A stretch of DNA of 64,000 nucleotides. It comes from Hugenholtzia roseola DSM 9546. GTDB taxonomy: Bacteria > Bacteroidota > Bacteroidia > Cytophagales > Bernardetiaceae. The translations under genes and the position numbers were made by a program. Shown one piece after another: positions 17,042 to 25,203 of the stretch. Numbering within the stretch: position 1 is the stretch's first letter; each line of letters begins with the position of its first letter. The notes below the pieces were generated by a model that was given only the letters and a program-made list of their open reading frames with translations, had not been told where the DNA came from and did no database searches. The stretch spans positions 62,001-126,000 of the forward strand of contig NZ_AUGI01000025.1 in the NCBI RefSeq assembly GCF_000422585.1, written 5' to 3'.

Positions 17042-18460
17042 TTATAGGCTACGACTTACATCAAATTTTTCTAAATAGTCTGCCACGCGGCGCACAAATC
17101 TGCCCCCCAAAGCACCATCTACAATTCTATGGTCGTAAGAGTGCGAAAGGTACATCATGTGGCGAATCCCTATCATATCGCCGTGTTCGGTTTCTACCAC
17201 AGCTGGCTTTTTGATAATTGCACCCAAAGAAAGAATGGCTACCTGCGGCTGCATGATGATAGGCGTTCCCAGCATATTGCCAAAAGAGCCGATATTGGAA
17301 ACGGTGTAAGTGCCTTCGCTCAAATCGTCGGGTGAGAGTTTATTGATGCGAGCGCGTTCTGCCAAATCATTGACCTTTTTTGCCAAACCGATAAGGTTGT
17401 AATGATTGGCATTTTTAATCACAGGCACGATAAGATTGTCGTTAGGGAGGGCAACTGCCATGCCCACGTTGATGTCCTTTTTAAGAATTATCGTATCGCC
17501 ATCTAAGGAGCAGTTAATTTTGGGGAAGTCTTGAATTGCCTTTGCTACCGCCTCGATAAAGATAGGCGTAAAAGTAAGGGCTACGCCTTCGCGTTCTTGC
17601 GCTACGCGCTTCCACTTATTGCGCCAATTTACGATATTGGTAACGTCGGCTTCTACAAAAGAGGTTACGTGTGGAGAGATGCGCTTCGAGTCGACCATGC
17701 GCTGGGCAATCATCTTGCGCATTCTATCCATTTGGATAATTTCTACATTGCCCCCATACGATTTAGCAGGCTTGACGGCTTCCAAAGGTGCGTCGCTTTT
17801 GCTTGGTGCAGGTGCTACGCGCTCCTCTACCACTGCCGCAATCGTTTCCGCTTTGGCAATTTGAGCCGTTTCGGTTTTGAGCGGTTCTGCGGCTTTGCCG
17901 TTGGTAGTGGGGGCGGCTTTTCTATTTTTGAGATAGGCAAAGATGTCGTGTTTGGTTACGCGCCCTTCTGCGCCTGTGCCTGCAATTTGCTCTAATTCTG
18001 CCATAGAAATTCCCTCTTGGCGGGCAATATTGAGAACTAAGGGCGAATAGAAGCGTCCTGTTTCGGTTTTAGCAACCAGCGGCGATTCGATAAGTTCCTG
18101 CGCCTGCGCTGCCAAAGGAGCTACCTCTTGCCTTTCCTGATGCGTTTCTTGGTGTGCCTCTTGGGGCTTTTCTTGGCTTTGTGCCTGCCCATTTTCAGCC
18201 ACTTTTGCAGTAGCGGTGGCTTCTGTTTCGATGACGGCGATAGGATTTCCGATTTGCACCACTTCCCCCTCTTGTGCCAAAATCTCTACCAAAATGCCAG
18301 AATGAGTAGCGGGAACTTCGGTATCTACCTTGTCAGTAGCTACTTCCAAGACCGATTCGTCTTGTTCTATCTTGTCGCCCACTTTTTTGAGCCAAGTGAT
18401 GATAGTCCCTTCCATGACGCTTTCGCCCATTTTGGGCATAACCATTTCTATGCGAGCCAT
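17042..18460 (-). CDS. 2-oxo acid dehydrogenase E2 (dihydrolipoyl acyltransferase)
   Basis: The core acyltransferase of a 2-oxo acid dehydrogenase complex, 472 residues. Domains in order: lipoyl domain (1-80) with the lipoyl lysine Lys44 in EVATDKVDTE; a Gln/Glu-rich linker; a peripheral subunit-binding domain (about 135-175, SPLVLNIARQEGIS and GAEGRVTKHDI); an Ala/Lys/Pro linker; the catalytic domain (about 235-472) with the active-site SHSYDHRIVDGALGG (His444, Asp448). It transfers the acyl group from lipoamide to CoA. Sequence style suits the branched-chain or mixed-substrate group rather than a strict pyruvate enzyme, but this is not certain. E1 and E3 genes are not adjacent. Confidence 0.92.
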   Translation of the reverse strand: MARIEMVMPKMGESVMEGTIITWLKKVGDKIEQDESVLEVATDKVDTEVPATHSGILVEILAQEGEVVQIGNPIAVIETEATATAKVAENGQAQSQEKPQEAHQETHQERQEVAPLAAQAQELIESPLVAKTETGRFYSPLVLNIARQEGISMAELEQIAGTGAEGRVTKHDIFAYLKNRKAAPTTNGKAAEPLKTETAQIAKAETIAAVVEERVAPAPSKSDAPLEAVKPAKSYGGNVEIIQMDRMRKMIAQRMVDSKRISPHVTSFVEADVTNIVNWRNKWKRVAQEREGVALTFTPIFIEAVAKAIQDFPKINCSLDGDTIILKKDINVGMAVALPNDNLIVPVIKNANHYNLIGLAKKVNDLAERARINKLSPDDLSEGTYTVSNIGSFGNMLGTPIIMQPQVAILSLGAIIKKPAVVETEHGDMIGIRHMMYLSHSYDHRIVDGALGGRFVRRVADYLEKFDVSRSL

Positions 18461-19027
18461 ATTGGATAAGTTGTTTTAGGAGTTGTGGTGTGAAAAATTA
18501 GGGTCTTTTGTGTTCTTTTTGCAAAGAAAGACAAAAAAGAGGTGCAAAGAAGTCGGCTTGCTGCTTTTTTTTCACCGTAAGGCGATTTGGCATAGGTAGG
18601 ATAGGGATAAAGGTTTTAAAAAACGCCTTCTATCTTTTCATGAGCGGCAAGTCAGCGCATTGGAACACAGCCACAAAAAGATGATGCGAAAGACAACCTT
18701 TGCGTTGCATCAAGCTACGCTTTTACGCTATTTTTTCTCTTTTTTTGCTTCAAAAAGTCAAAAAAGAGATTTCAAGCAGCCCCCATGCTCCCGAAAGGTG
18801 CGTAAAACGACGTAGGGAAGTGCCAAGCAAACACTTTCACCTTCAAAGCCTTTCTGACACGTACAGCAAGATTGCACAAAGCTAATAAAATTCTTCGATT
18901 TTTTGAAAATTTCGCTTTCTAAGTCCAAAAAATGTAAGTCTGTGGGCTATGATTCAGATAGGAAAATGCCTTTTTCACACAAAAAGGATACAAAAAGATA
19001 AAAAATAAAAAGATGCAAAGGCAGCGT
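18461..19027. other. 567-bp intergenic region with no recognised feature
   Basis: Lies between the start of the E2 gene and the end of the CHAT gene. It is AT-rich, with short lysine-type A runs, and no convincing ORF, tRNA or known RNA family. The E2 promoter should lie at its left side. Part may hold decayed sequence. Confidence 0.4.
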
Positions 19028-22000
19028 TTAATCGTCATTTTTAGGACGCTGAATCTCACCACGAATAAAATACGCCCAGTCGCGCGAAGAAAGCAATTTA
19101 TTTTGTGTTGCGTTCTTAATTTTTTCATACAACCAATATACGTCTGTGGAATAGACGTTCATCTGAAAGGCATCACCTGTGAGTAGATAGTCGTTTTCGG
19201 TGGCAAACCCAACTTGAAAGACATAGTGTCCTTCCTGCTGGATAACAACAGGCACAAGGCGTTCTAATTCATTGGCACGCACATTTTTAAGGTTTCGCAA
19301 CATGATGCTTTGGTCTAAACTTGCCGTAGCAAGCCAATCGCCCGTTGCATTGAAGGCGATTTTCGATACAATTCCTTGATGGTGGCGTGTGAAAAATTGT
19401 GGGTTTAATTGCTTGGCATTGCTGCTATAAGGGCGCGTAAGGGTAAAGACCTCGCCTATGGTAGTGCCTGCCACTAACCAGTTTCTGATTTTATTGAAAG
19501 CCAGAGCCGAAATAGGGCTTTTGCTCACCTCCTTCAAAAGAAGTTCGGGCTGCTTGCTTTTGCCCAAGTCGTAAAAATAAAGGCTACCGCGTTTTGTTCC
19601 GATAAAAAGGCGTGTTTCCTGTTCCGAAGGTTGAGCTACGGCAATGGCTGTGGGTTTGTCGGGTGCAGGCACTTCAAGGAATTGGCTTTGTGAAGTATTC
19701 AAATCATAAAGCACAATTTTTCCATCTTCTAAAAGCAAAACGGCAAGGGCATTTTTCTCATTCTCTATCAAATTAAGTTCGAGGGGAACTGCACTTAGCG
19801 TGGCTATTTTTTCTACTTTTTTAGTCTTTTTGTCATCAGCCTGCGGATTAAGGCGAAAAAGTGTTGTTTCGCTTGCTGCCCATAAAAACGTTCCCAATCT
19901 ATTGAAGATAAGCGATTTGAGGTATTCATTTTTACCCAAACTAAACTGCGCCTTTTTTCGCAAATAAGGATAGTCCGATTCCTGCTCTACCACGTCAGCA
20001 ATTTCGATTTTTCCCTCTGCCGTCAGGTGTGCTACCTGCCTATATATCGGATTGACTGCCAGATGGCGCACCTCGCCTTTTGCCAAAAGGTCGTTTCCAA
20101 AGCGCGAAAAGGCACGCAAGAGGGCTTCTAAGGTTTCGGGCGAATACTGTTTGGTAAAGAAATTTCCTAAAAGCGAAAACCTTTGCGGATTGAAGGCTTC
20201 CTCCGTCAGGTCGGCGGAAGTGAGGGCTAAAAGTGCTTGCAGGGTATCGAAACTCTGCTGGTTTAAAGACTGCGAAGCCAATTCTTTGGCGTTGAAAAAA
20301 TAAAGGTGGTGTTGCGAAACTTGTGTAGAAGTGTTGGCAGCATTGAGGGCAATGTTGGCAGCCATCTGTGCGCGTTTTTCTTTGGACAAAGATTGCTCTA
20401 ATTCCTTTCCTTTTTCTATGGCAATGCGCTCATTTTTACGGGCAATGTTTCCCTGCTGAATTGCCCTTTGTTCGGAGGCGGTCGCGTCGGCGATTGCCTT
20501 TTTGAGCTTTTCCTCATTTTCGGTGAGCTGGGTGATATTTTTTTTCAAGACCTGCTCCTGCTCTTTTACCTTCGAGAGGGCAAATTCTACCTTCGACTTT
20601 TCCTTTGAAAGTTCCTTAGAAGTGCTATCTTTCTGCTGCATCGTGATTTCGAGGCTCTCACGCGCATCTTCGGCAATCCCTCTAAGGTATTGCGCCCAAA
20701 TGCCAAAGCCTGCAATCAGGGCTACCACCGCAACGCCTGCCCAACGCAAGGCAGCGATAACGCGCTTGCGCTTTTTGCGCTGCTGACGGCTTGCCTCTAT
20801 CAAAAGTTTTTCTTTCTGATTCCAAAGGCGCATACCATTTGCCCCCCTTTCTACTAAGGTAAGGTCGGTTTCGTCGAGAGTCGCTGTGGGGTCTGCCTCA
20901 AATTCGATGACCCTATTTTCTAAGATACGAAAAGCACGCTGCCCTGCACGGTCGGAATTTTTAAATTCGTTCTGAATCAGGGGTGCAAGGGTATCGTGTG
21001 CCAAACCCGTTAGGGTAGGCGTAACGCTTGAAAGAAGGTAGAGTTCGCTCAATTTGCCCAAAAGCGGCTCTAACACTTTTTGCTGATGGCTATACCTTTG
21101 TTGCAATTCCTTGCGCTCCCTTACGTCGGCAGTTCCCAAGGCAGTTGTATGGAAATTGAGTATATCCAAGACCAAACCCGTTTGCTCTACTTCGGCGTTC
21201 CATTCGCGCACCAAATTCATCTGTTGATTAAAAAAATCATCTAACAAGATGCCGCCCCTTTTGAGTTTTTGGTACAATTCGATGGTAAAATGCGGACGCG
21301 CGTCGTTGATGTCGGAAGCCTGATGCCACATCTTGGTAAGCAAAATTTGCAGTACAGGCGCAATGGCAGAGCTTTGGTCTTCTAAAAGGTCGTCGGCGAT
21401 AATTTCAGGCAGCATCGGCTCTACTTCCAGATGGTACTTTTCGCGCGTTCTGCGCCCTAAGGTTAGCCCCGATACAATTTCTACAATGTTTTCCCTTTTG
21501 AGGTGTTCCAAAAAATAGCGCGTTGTGGGCAGATGCCGCTCCTCTATGTTGCGCTCAATTTCGGCATGAAATTCCTTGCGATAGCTTAGAATGAGCTTTC
21601 CTTTGGGAGCTTGGTCGCGCAAGAGAAAAATCGAACTCAATAAATCGAGGAAATCACGCCACTCCGTACCCAAAAAGCTATTGGGTTTGGTAAAGACTTC
21701 CTCCACTTGGTCTATGACCACTACCAAAGGTTTGCCGCTCTTTTGCTCGATGGCTTTCCACGCCGAAGAAATCGTGCTGGTGTCCTGTTGTAGGGCTTTT
21801 TCCTCGCCTACCAACGCCGTTTGTAGCGTCTTGCTAAGTCCGATAGCCCCATTCCGACGCGCATAACAGACCTCGTGATAAAGGCGCAGACGCGGCACTA
21901 AGCCCGCATCTAAAAGAGATGATTTGCCTGCCCCCGATTGTCCGTAAAAAAGGAGCAAGTCGTTGTTGTCTGTATTGGCAATTTTTAGGTACAAATCGCG

Positions 22001-22801
22001 AATGACCTCGCCACGCCCAAAAAAGATAGGGGCTTCTTTTTCTGTAAAATAGCGCAACGAAATAAAGGGTTGATTGGGCAGATGAAACTGGTGAGCAGGC
22101 AGTTCGGGCAAGCCAAAAAGCGGATTTTTGTTTGCCTTTGCCAAAGACCAAGCCGCCTGCCTTTCTATGCCCTGACTTTCATAAAGTTGCCAAGGAATCT
22201 TGTCGCTCTTATCTTTGATGATGCTACTCTTTCGGATAAGGGCGCGATGCGATTCGGGTTCTTTTTCAAAATCTCCTACTTTGGTCTTGATAAAATTTTC
22301 GGCAGTGCGGTAGCTACTTTCTATATCCTCGCCTACGGTCAAGGCACTATAAAATTGAAATGAAAAGTCTGCCGCTACGGTGTCTTCTATCGCCTGCGAA
22401 GTAGCAATGACGGCAGGAATATTTTTTTCTATCAGCGATTGCGCCTGCAATTTGGTGCAGCAACCATTGAGAAAGACCAAATGCAGACTATCTTGGCTCG
22501 CCAAAAAAGCATCTAAACCCTGCGTATGTGCGCTGCCGCCACGCATGAGTAGCTCGAAATCGCCTGCATGTCCGCCATAGTGAAAAATCGCAATTCTGTT
22601 TCTATACAAAGGGTCTTGAAAGACCTCGAAGATGTCTTCCACACTCGCATTGGGGCGTTCGACAAATTCACAAATTCCTGCCTGCTGCGCTCGATAGACA
22701 ATCCTTCGAATCGCATTTTGTTCCTCGTCCAAACTACGCAAGTCGTATTTTGGATTCGAAAAAGCCAAAAAAATAACAGGAATTACTTTTGTACTCGCCA
22801 T
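19028..22801 (-). CDS. CHAT protease - STAND NTPase - WD40 protein
   Basis: A 1257-residue multi-domain protein. Residues 1-190 form a caspase-like CHAT domain with the catalytic pair His78 (FHYGGHAG) and Cys114/115 (LVFLNGCCTKLQ). Residues about 240-620 form an nSTAND ATPase: PFFGR-like APIFFGRGEVI, Walker A YGQSGAGKSSLLDAG (about 286-300), Walker B PLVVVIDQVEEVF (358-370), and the closing segment GLAHDTLAPLIQ (599-610). A transmembrane helix follows (681-703), then a 100-residue charged coiled coil, then degenerate WD40 blades to the end (for example WLATASLDQSIMLRN). The design is that of a sensor: the propeller binds a signal, the STAND part oligomerises, and the CHAT protease acts, perhaps causing cell death. 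Substrate unknown. It follows the sigma factor and TPR genes on the same strand. Confidence 0.85.
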   Translation of the reverse strand: MASTKVIPVIFLAFSNPKYDLRSLDEEQNAIRRIVYRAQQAGICEFVERPNASVEDIFEVFQDPLYRNRIAIFHYGGHAGDFELLMRGGSAHTQGLDAFLASQDSLHLVFLNGCCTKLQAQSLIEKNIPAVIATSQAIEDTVAADFSFQFYSALTVGEDIESSYRTAENFIKTKVGDFEKEPESHRALIRKSSIIKDKSDKIPWQLYESQGIERQAAWSLAKANKNPLFGLPELPAHQFHLPNQPFISLRYFTEKEAPIFFGRGEVIRDLYLKIANTDNNDLLLFYGQSGAGKSSLLDAGLVPRLRLYHEVCYARRNGAIGLSKTLQTALVGEEKALQQDTSTISSAWKAIEQKSGKPLVVVIDQVEEVFTKPNSFLGTEWRDFLDLLSSIFLLRDQAPKGKLILSYRKEFHAEIERNIEERHLPTTRYFLEHLKRENIVEIVSGLTLGRRTREKYHLEVEPMLPEIIADDLLEDQSSAIAPVLQILLTKMWHQASDINDARPHFTIELYQKLKRGGILLDDFFNQQMNLVREWNAEVEQTGLVLDILNFHTTALGTADVRERKELQQRYSHQQKVLEPLLGKLSELYLLSSVTPTLTGLAHDTLAPLIQNEFKNSDRAGQRAFRILENRVIEFEADPTATLDETDLTLVERGANGMRLWNQKEKLLIEASRQQRKKRKRVIAALRWAGVAVVALIAGFGIWAQYLRGIAEDARESLEITMQQKDSTSKELSKEKSKVEFALSKVKEQEQVLKKNITQLTENEEKLKKAIADATASEQRAIQQGNIARKNERIAIEKGKELEQSLSKEKRAQMAANIALNAANTSTQVSQHHLYFFNAKELASQSLNQQSFDTLQALLALTSADLTEEAFNPQRFSLLGNFFTKQYSPETLEALLRAFSRFGNDLLAKGEVRHLAVNPIYRQVAHLTAEGKIEIADVVEQESDYPYLRKKAQFSLGKNEYLKSLIFNRLGTFLWAASETTLFRLNPQADDKKTKKVEKIATLSAVPLELNLIENEKNALAVLLLEDGKIVLYDLNTSQSQFLEVPAPDKPTAIAVAQPSEQETRLFIGTKRGSLYFYDLGKSKQPELLLKEVSKSPISALAFNKIRNWLVAGTTIGEVFTLTRPYSSNAKQLNPQFFTRHHQGIVSKIAFNATGDWLATASLDQSIMLRNLKNVRANELERLVPVVIQQEGHYVFQVGFATENDYLLTGDAFQMNVYSTDVYWLYEKIKNATQNKLLSSRDWAYFIRGEIQRPKNDD

Positions 22802-22980
22802 AAAAGTTGAAACTGCATCAAAACCCTGCGCAAAATAGTCATTTTAAGATTATTTTGCAAATGAAGGCTTTTTTTTGTTTTTAGGATTTTTTGTGGCAGA
22901 AATAAAGTCAGGCACTTATTCCTACCGAAATTCGGGCAGCACTTCCTGCTTTGGTGGGTACTGCTTCCAACTTGCGCCTC

Positions 22981-23073
22981 TTTTTGGGTCTGAAAGTTCT
23001 TTTTTATTTCAATCCAACTTCGGACAAGACAATGCCTTGTCCCTGCATTTGTATCTAATTTTTAGAACCTACA
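22981..23073 (+). repeat. Right half of the MITE (diverged)
   Basis: Begins TTTTTGGGTCTGAAAGTTC, contains the palindrome with one change (GGACAAGACAATGCCTTGTCC) and ends TTTTTAGAACCTACAAATG. It sits in the 279-bp gap between the CHAT gene and the TPR gene, and could weaken their co-transcription. Confidence 0.65.
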
Positions 23074-23080
23074 AATGCAC

Positions 23081-24187
23081 CTACAAATCGTTGAGTTTTT
23101 GCTGTGCCTTCGCCGCAAAACTGCCTTTCTTTCTGACAAGGTCTTGCAAAATTTCACGTGCCTGCTCTTTTTTAGCCAATTCTACATAGGCAAGAGCCAA
23201 ATAATAGCGGCTTTCCTCCACGCGCGAGGCTTCGAGTTCCGCCTTTTGCGTTAGAAGTTGCTCGAAAAGGGTAGCGGCGCGGCTATGGTTTTTGTTGAGC
23301 AAATGCGCATGGGCGGCATGAAAGAGTAGCTCGGCGTTTTTTGGATTTTTGGTTAGAAAAAAGTCAAAAAGTTGGCTGGCAGCCCCAAATTCACCCCTTT
23401 GATAAAATTGGTAGGCTTGTGTGAGGGTGAATTTTTCGGGATTTTTCAGGACAGTTTTGTCGCCTGATGTGTCCTTTTGGTCTGTGCTTTTTTCTTTCTT
23501 TTTTTCGATAGTAAAATCGTCTGTTTCTATGACCGTAGGCGTTTGGGTAGCCTCTCTTTGTGCTTGCTGTGCTTGCTGTGCAGCCCTTTGTGCTTGGTCG
23601 ATTTCAGATTTGTTTGGCTCTGCCTGTGCGATAGATTGCTGCTCTTGTTGTGGCTTTTCTGGCAGATTTGGATTTTGGTCTTGATTTTGGTTCTGATTTT
23701 CGTTTTCTCTTGCCGCTTCTTGCGTTTGGGCAGGTGCGTCTGCAAGTAGGGGGGCTTCTTGGGCTTGCGTGCTTTGTTTGAGGGCAGTAGCCGCATTTTG
23801 CTGCTCGGCTTTATAGACAATGCCCTGCATCTGCCAATAAATAAGCCCTACAAATCCGACCAAAAACAAGCCTGCGGCAGCCACAGACCCCAATCGAAGC
23901 CAATTACTAAGGGTTGGGAGTCCGTCGCCGAAACCGCGCTCACGGTTGTATTTGTCGATGTCCTGCGCCAATTTCTTTGCAATTTCAGTAGGGTCTAAAG
24001 CCTTATTTTGCTGATAGCCCTCTAAGGCTTCGGTAGCGAAGGAGCAGTTGATGAGCTGCTTTTCCACCTGATGGGCTTCTTTTTCGGAAAGTTTCCCTTC
24101 GAGGTATTTTTTGAGCTGCTTAGGCGAAACACTATCGGTATTTTCAATGATTTGACGATAAGCCGAAGGGGTAAATTTGCGATTCAT
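23081..24187 (-). CDS. Membrane protein with zinc-finger-like N-terminus and TPR
   Basis: A single-pass membrane protein of 368 residues. The N-terminal 80 residues (YRQIIENTDSVSPKQLKKYL, EALEGYQ) resemble the cytoplasmic anti-sigma-like region often encoded beside ECF sigma factors in this phylum, though no clear zinc ligands are present. A helix follows at about 105-125 (LGSVAAAGLFLVGFVGLIYWQ). Next is a long Gln/Asn/Ala/Glu-rich periplasmic linker (about 125-245). The C-terminal 110 residues contain TPR repeats (AYQFYQRGEFGAASQLFDFFL, AELLFHAAHAHLLNKNHSRAATLFEQLL, RYYLALAYVELAKKEQA). It starts 27 bp after the sigma gene stop. It probably controls the sigma factor or passes an envelope signal to the CHAT protein; this is inferred from position. 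Confidence 0.75.
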   Translation of the reverse strand: MNRKFTPSAYRQIIENTDSVSPKQLKKYLEGKLSEKEAHQVEKQLINCSFATEALEGYQQNKALDPTEIAKKLAQDIDKYNRERGFGDGLPTLSNWLRLGSVAAAGLFLVGFVGLIYWQMQGIVYKAEQQNAATALKQSTQAQEAPLLADAPAQTQEAARENENQNQNQDQNPNLPEKPQQEQQSIAQAEPNKSEIDQAQRAAQQAQQAQREATQTPTVIETDDFTIEKKKEKSTDQKDTSGDKTVLKNPEKFTLTQAYQFYQRGEFGAASQLFDFFLTKNPKNAELLFHAAHAHLLNKNHSRAATLFEQLLTQKAELEASRVEESRYYLALAYVELAKKEQAREILQDLVRKKGSFAAKAQQKLNDL

Positions 24188-24213
24188 GTGAAAAACAGTT
24201 TAGAGAGGTAGGT

Positions 24214-24849
24214 TTAAAAAAATAGCCATAGACAGATGACGCTGCCCGAAACGCACAAAATGCCTAATAGCTTTTTGATGTTGCGCCGTCCGTTTTGGAT
24301 ATAGCTCTTTACTTCGCCCAGCGAAAAGCCTGTTTGAGCGGCTACCTCTTGGTAGCTCTTTTCTTCCAAATAGAATAACACCAAACAAAGGCGTTGGTTT
24401 TCTTTCAAATGCGTTAGAGCCTCCTCTATGTTGTGAATTTGAGTTTGCGGTGCGTCAGGGTCGGCTTCATCAGAGAGATGCCAATTTGTCTGACTTTCCA
24501 TATCTGCATATACGTCATTTTTCAGATTTTCGGTTCGTTTGAAGTCCCTTTCTTTTTGCCGAAGATACATCAGACAAAAATTTTGGGTGAGCCGATGCAG
24601 CCAAGGGGCAAAGTTCTGTATTTCAAAACGTTTTAAGTCGGTAAGAAGTTTTTCGAAAATGAGCATCACCGCATCACGGCTCTCCTCTTCATCTTTGAGA
24701 TACTTCATACAGACCCCAAAGACCAAGTGAGTATAACGATTGAAAAGCTCTCCCACATGGCGATTGTCGCTCGTCTGTTTGTATAATTCGACGAGTTCTA
24801 AGTCGCTTTTCGGTTCGTTTTGGGCAGAAAAGAGTTTTAAAAATTTCAT
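24214..24849 (-). CDS. RNA polymerase sigma factor, sigma-70/ECF family
   Basis: A 211-residue sigma factor with region 2 (FNRYTHLVFGVCMKYLKDEEESRDAV, FAPWLHRLTQNFCLMYLRQKE) and region 4 helix-turn-helix (LVLFYLEEKSYQEVAAQTGFSLGEVKSYIQNGRRNIKKLL). No region 1 or 3, as in ECF sigma factors. The last 18 residues are hydrophobic (LGILCVSGSVICLWLFF), an unusual tail that may tether the protein to the membrane. The ATG at 24849 starts MKFLKLFSAQNE; a frame open to 24912 adds only low-complexity residues. It heads a gene set with the TPR protein and the large CHAT protein, which are its likely regulator and regulatory target. Confidence 0.9.
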   Translation of the reverse strand: MKFLKLFSAQNEPKSDLELVELYKQTSDNRHVGELFNRYTHLVFGVCMKYLKDEEESRDAVMLIFEKLLTDLKRFEIQNFAPWLHRLTQNFCLMYLRQKERDFKRTENLKNDVYADMESQTNWHLSDEADPDAPQTQIHNIEEALTHLKENQRLCLVLFYLEEKSYQEVAAQTGFSLGEVKSYIQNGRRNIKKLLGILCVSGSVICLWLFF

Positions 24850-25121
24850 CGTCAGGCAAAAAGGATAGGTTGGAGGCGGCAAAAATAAGGCACTTCTTTT
24901 GGCAAAGGGCAAAGATAGAGATTTTGAGCCAATCTATACCCAACTCTTTTCCCAATCTGTGTCGAATCTGTGTCAAATCTATACCAAATCTGTGCGCCCA
25001 GCACTTTGGCTCACAACTGCACAAGCGATTCAACCCTTCGCAATATCTGTCAAGAATTTGTAGGGAAAGGGAACTCCTATTTTTACGTTTTTGTGAATAC
25101 CCCTTCTTTTTTGAGGGTATA

Positions 25122-25153
25122 TTTGGAAATTGATGATACTTTTTCTAACTTTG
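25122..25153 (+). promoter_or_regulatory. Consensus Bacteroidota promoter of glnN
   Basis: TTTG (25122-25125), a 20-bp spacer, and TAACTTTG (25146-25153). Transcription would begin near 25160, giving a leader of about 45 nt. The rest of the 354-bp divergent gap has no gene; it holds repeated short motifs such as CAAATCTGTG/CCAATCTGTG around 24950-24995. Confidence 0.75.
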
Positions 25154-25203
25154 CCCCTGTATATTGAAGCCTTTTCACCCAAAAACCATCAAAATTCTTC
25201 TAT

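Noticed and set aside
18700-18885. Small plus-strand ORF between the E2 and CHAT genes
   Set aside because: It has poor coding character (Ser/Lys/Phe-rich), no homology that I recognise and no promoter.
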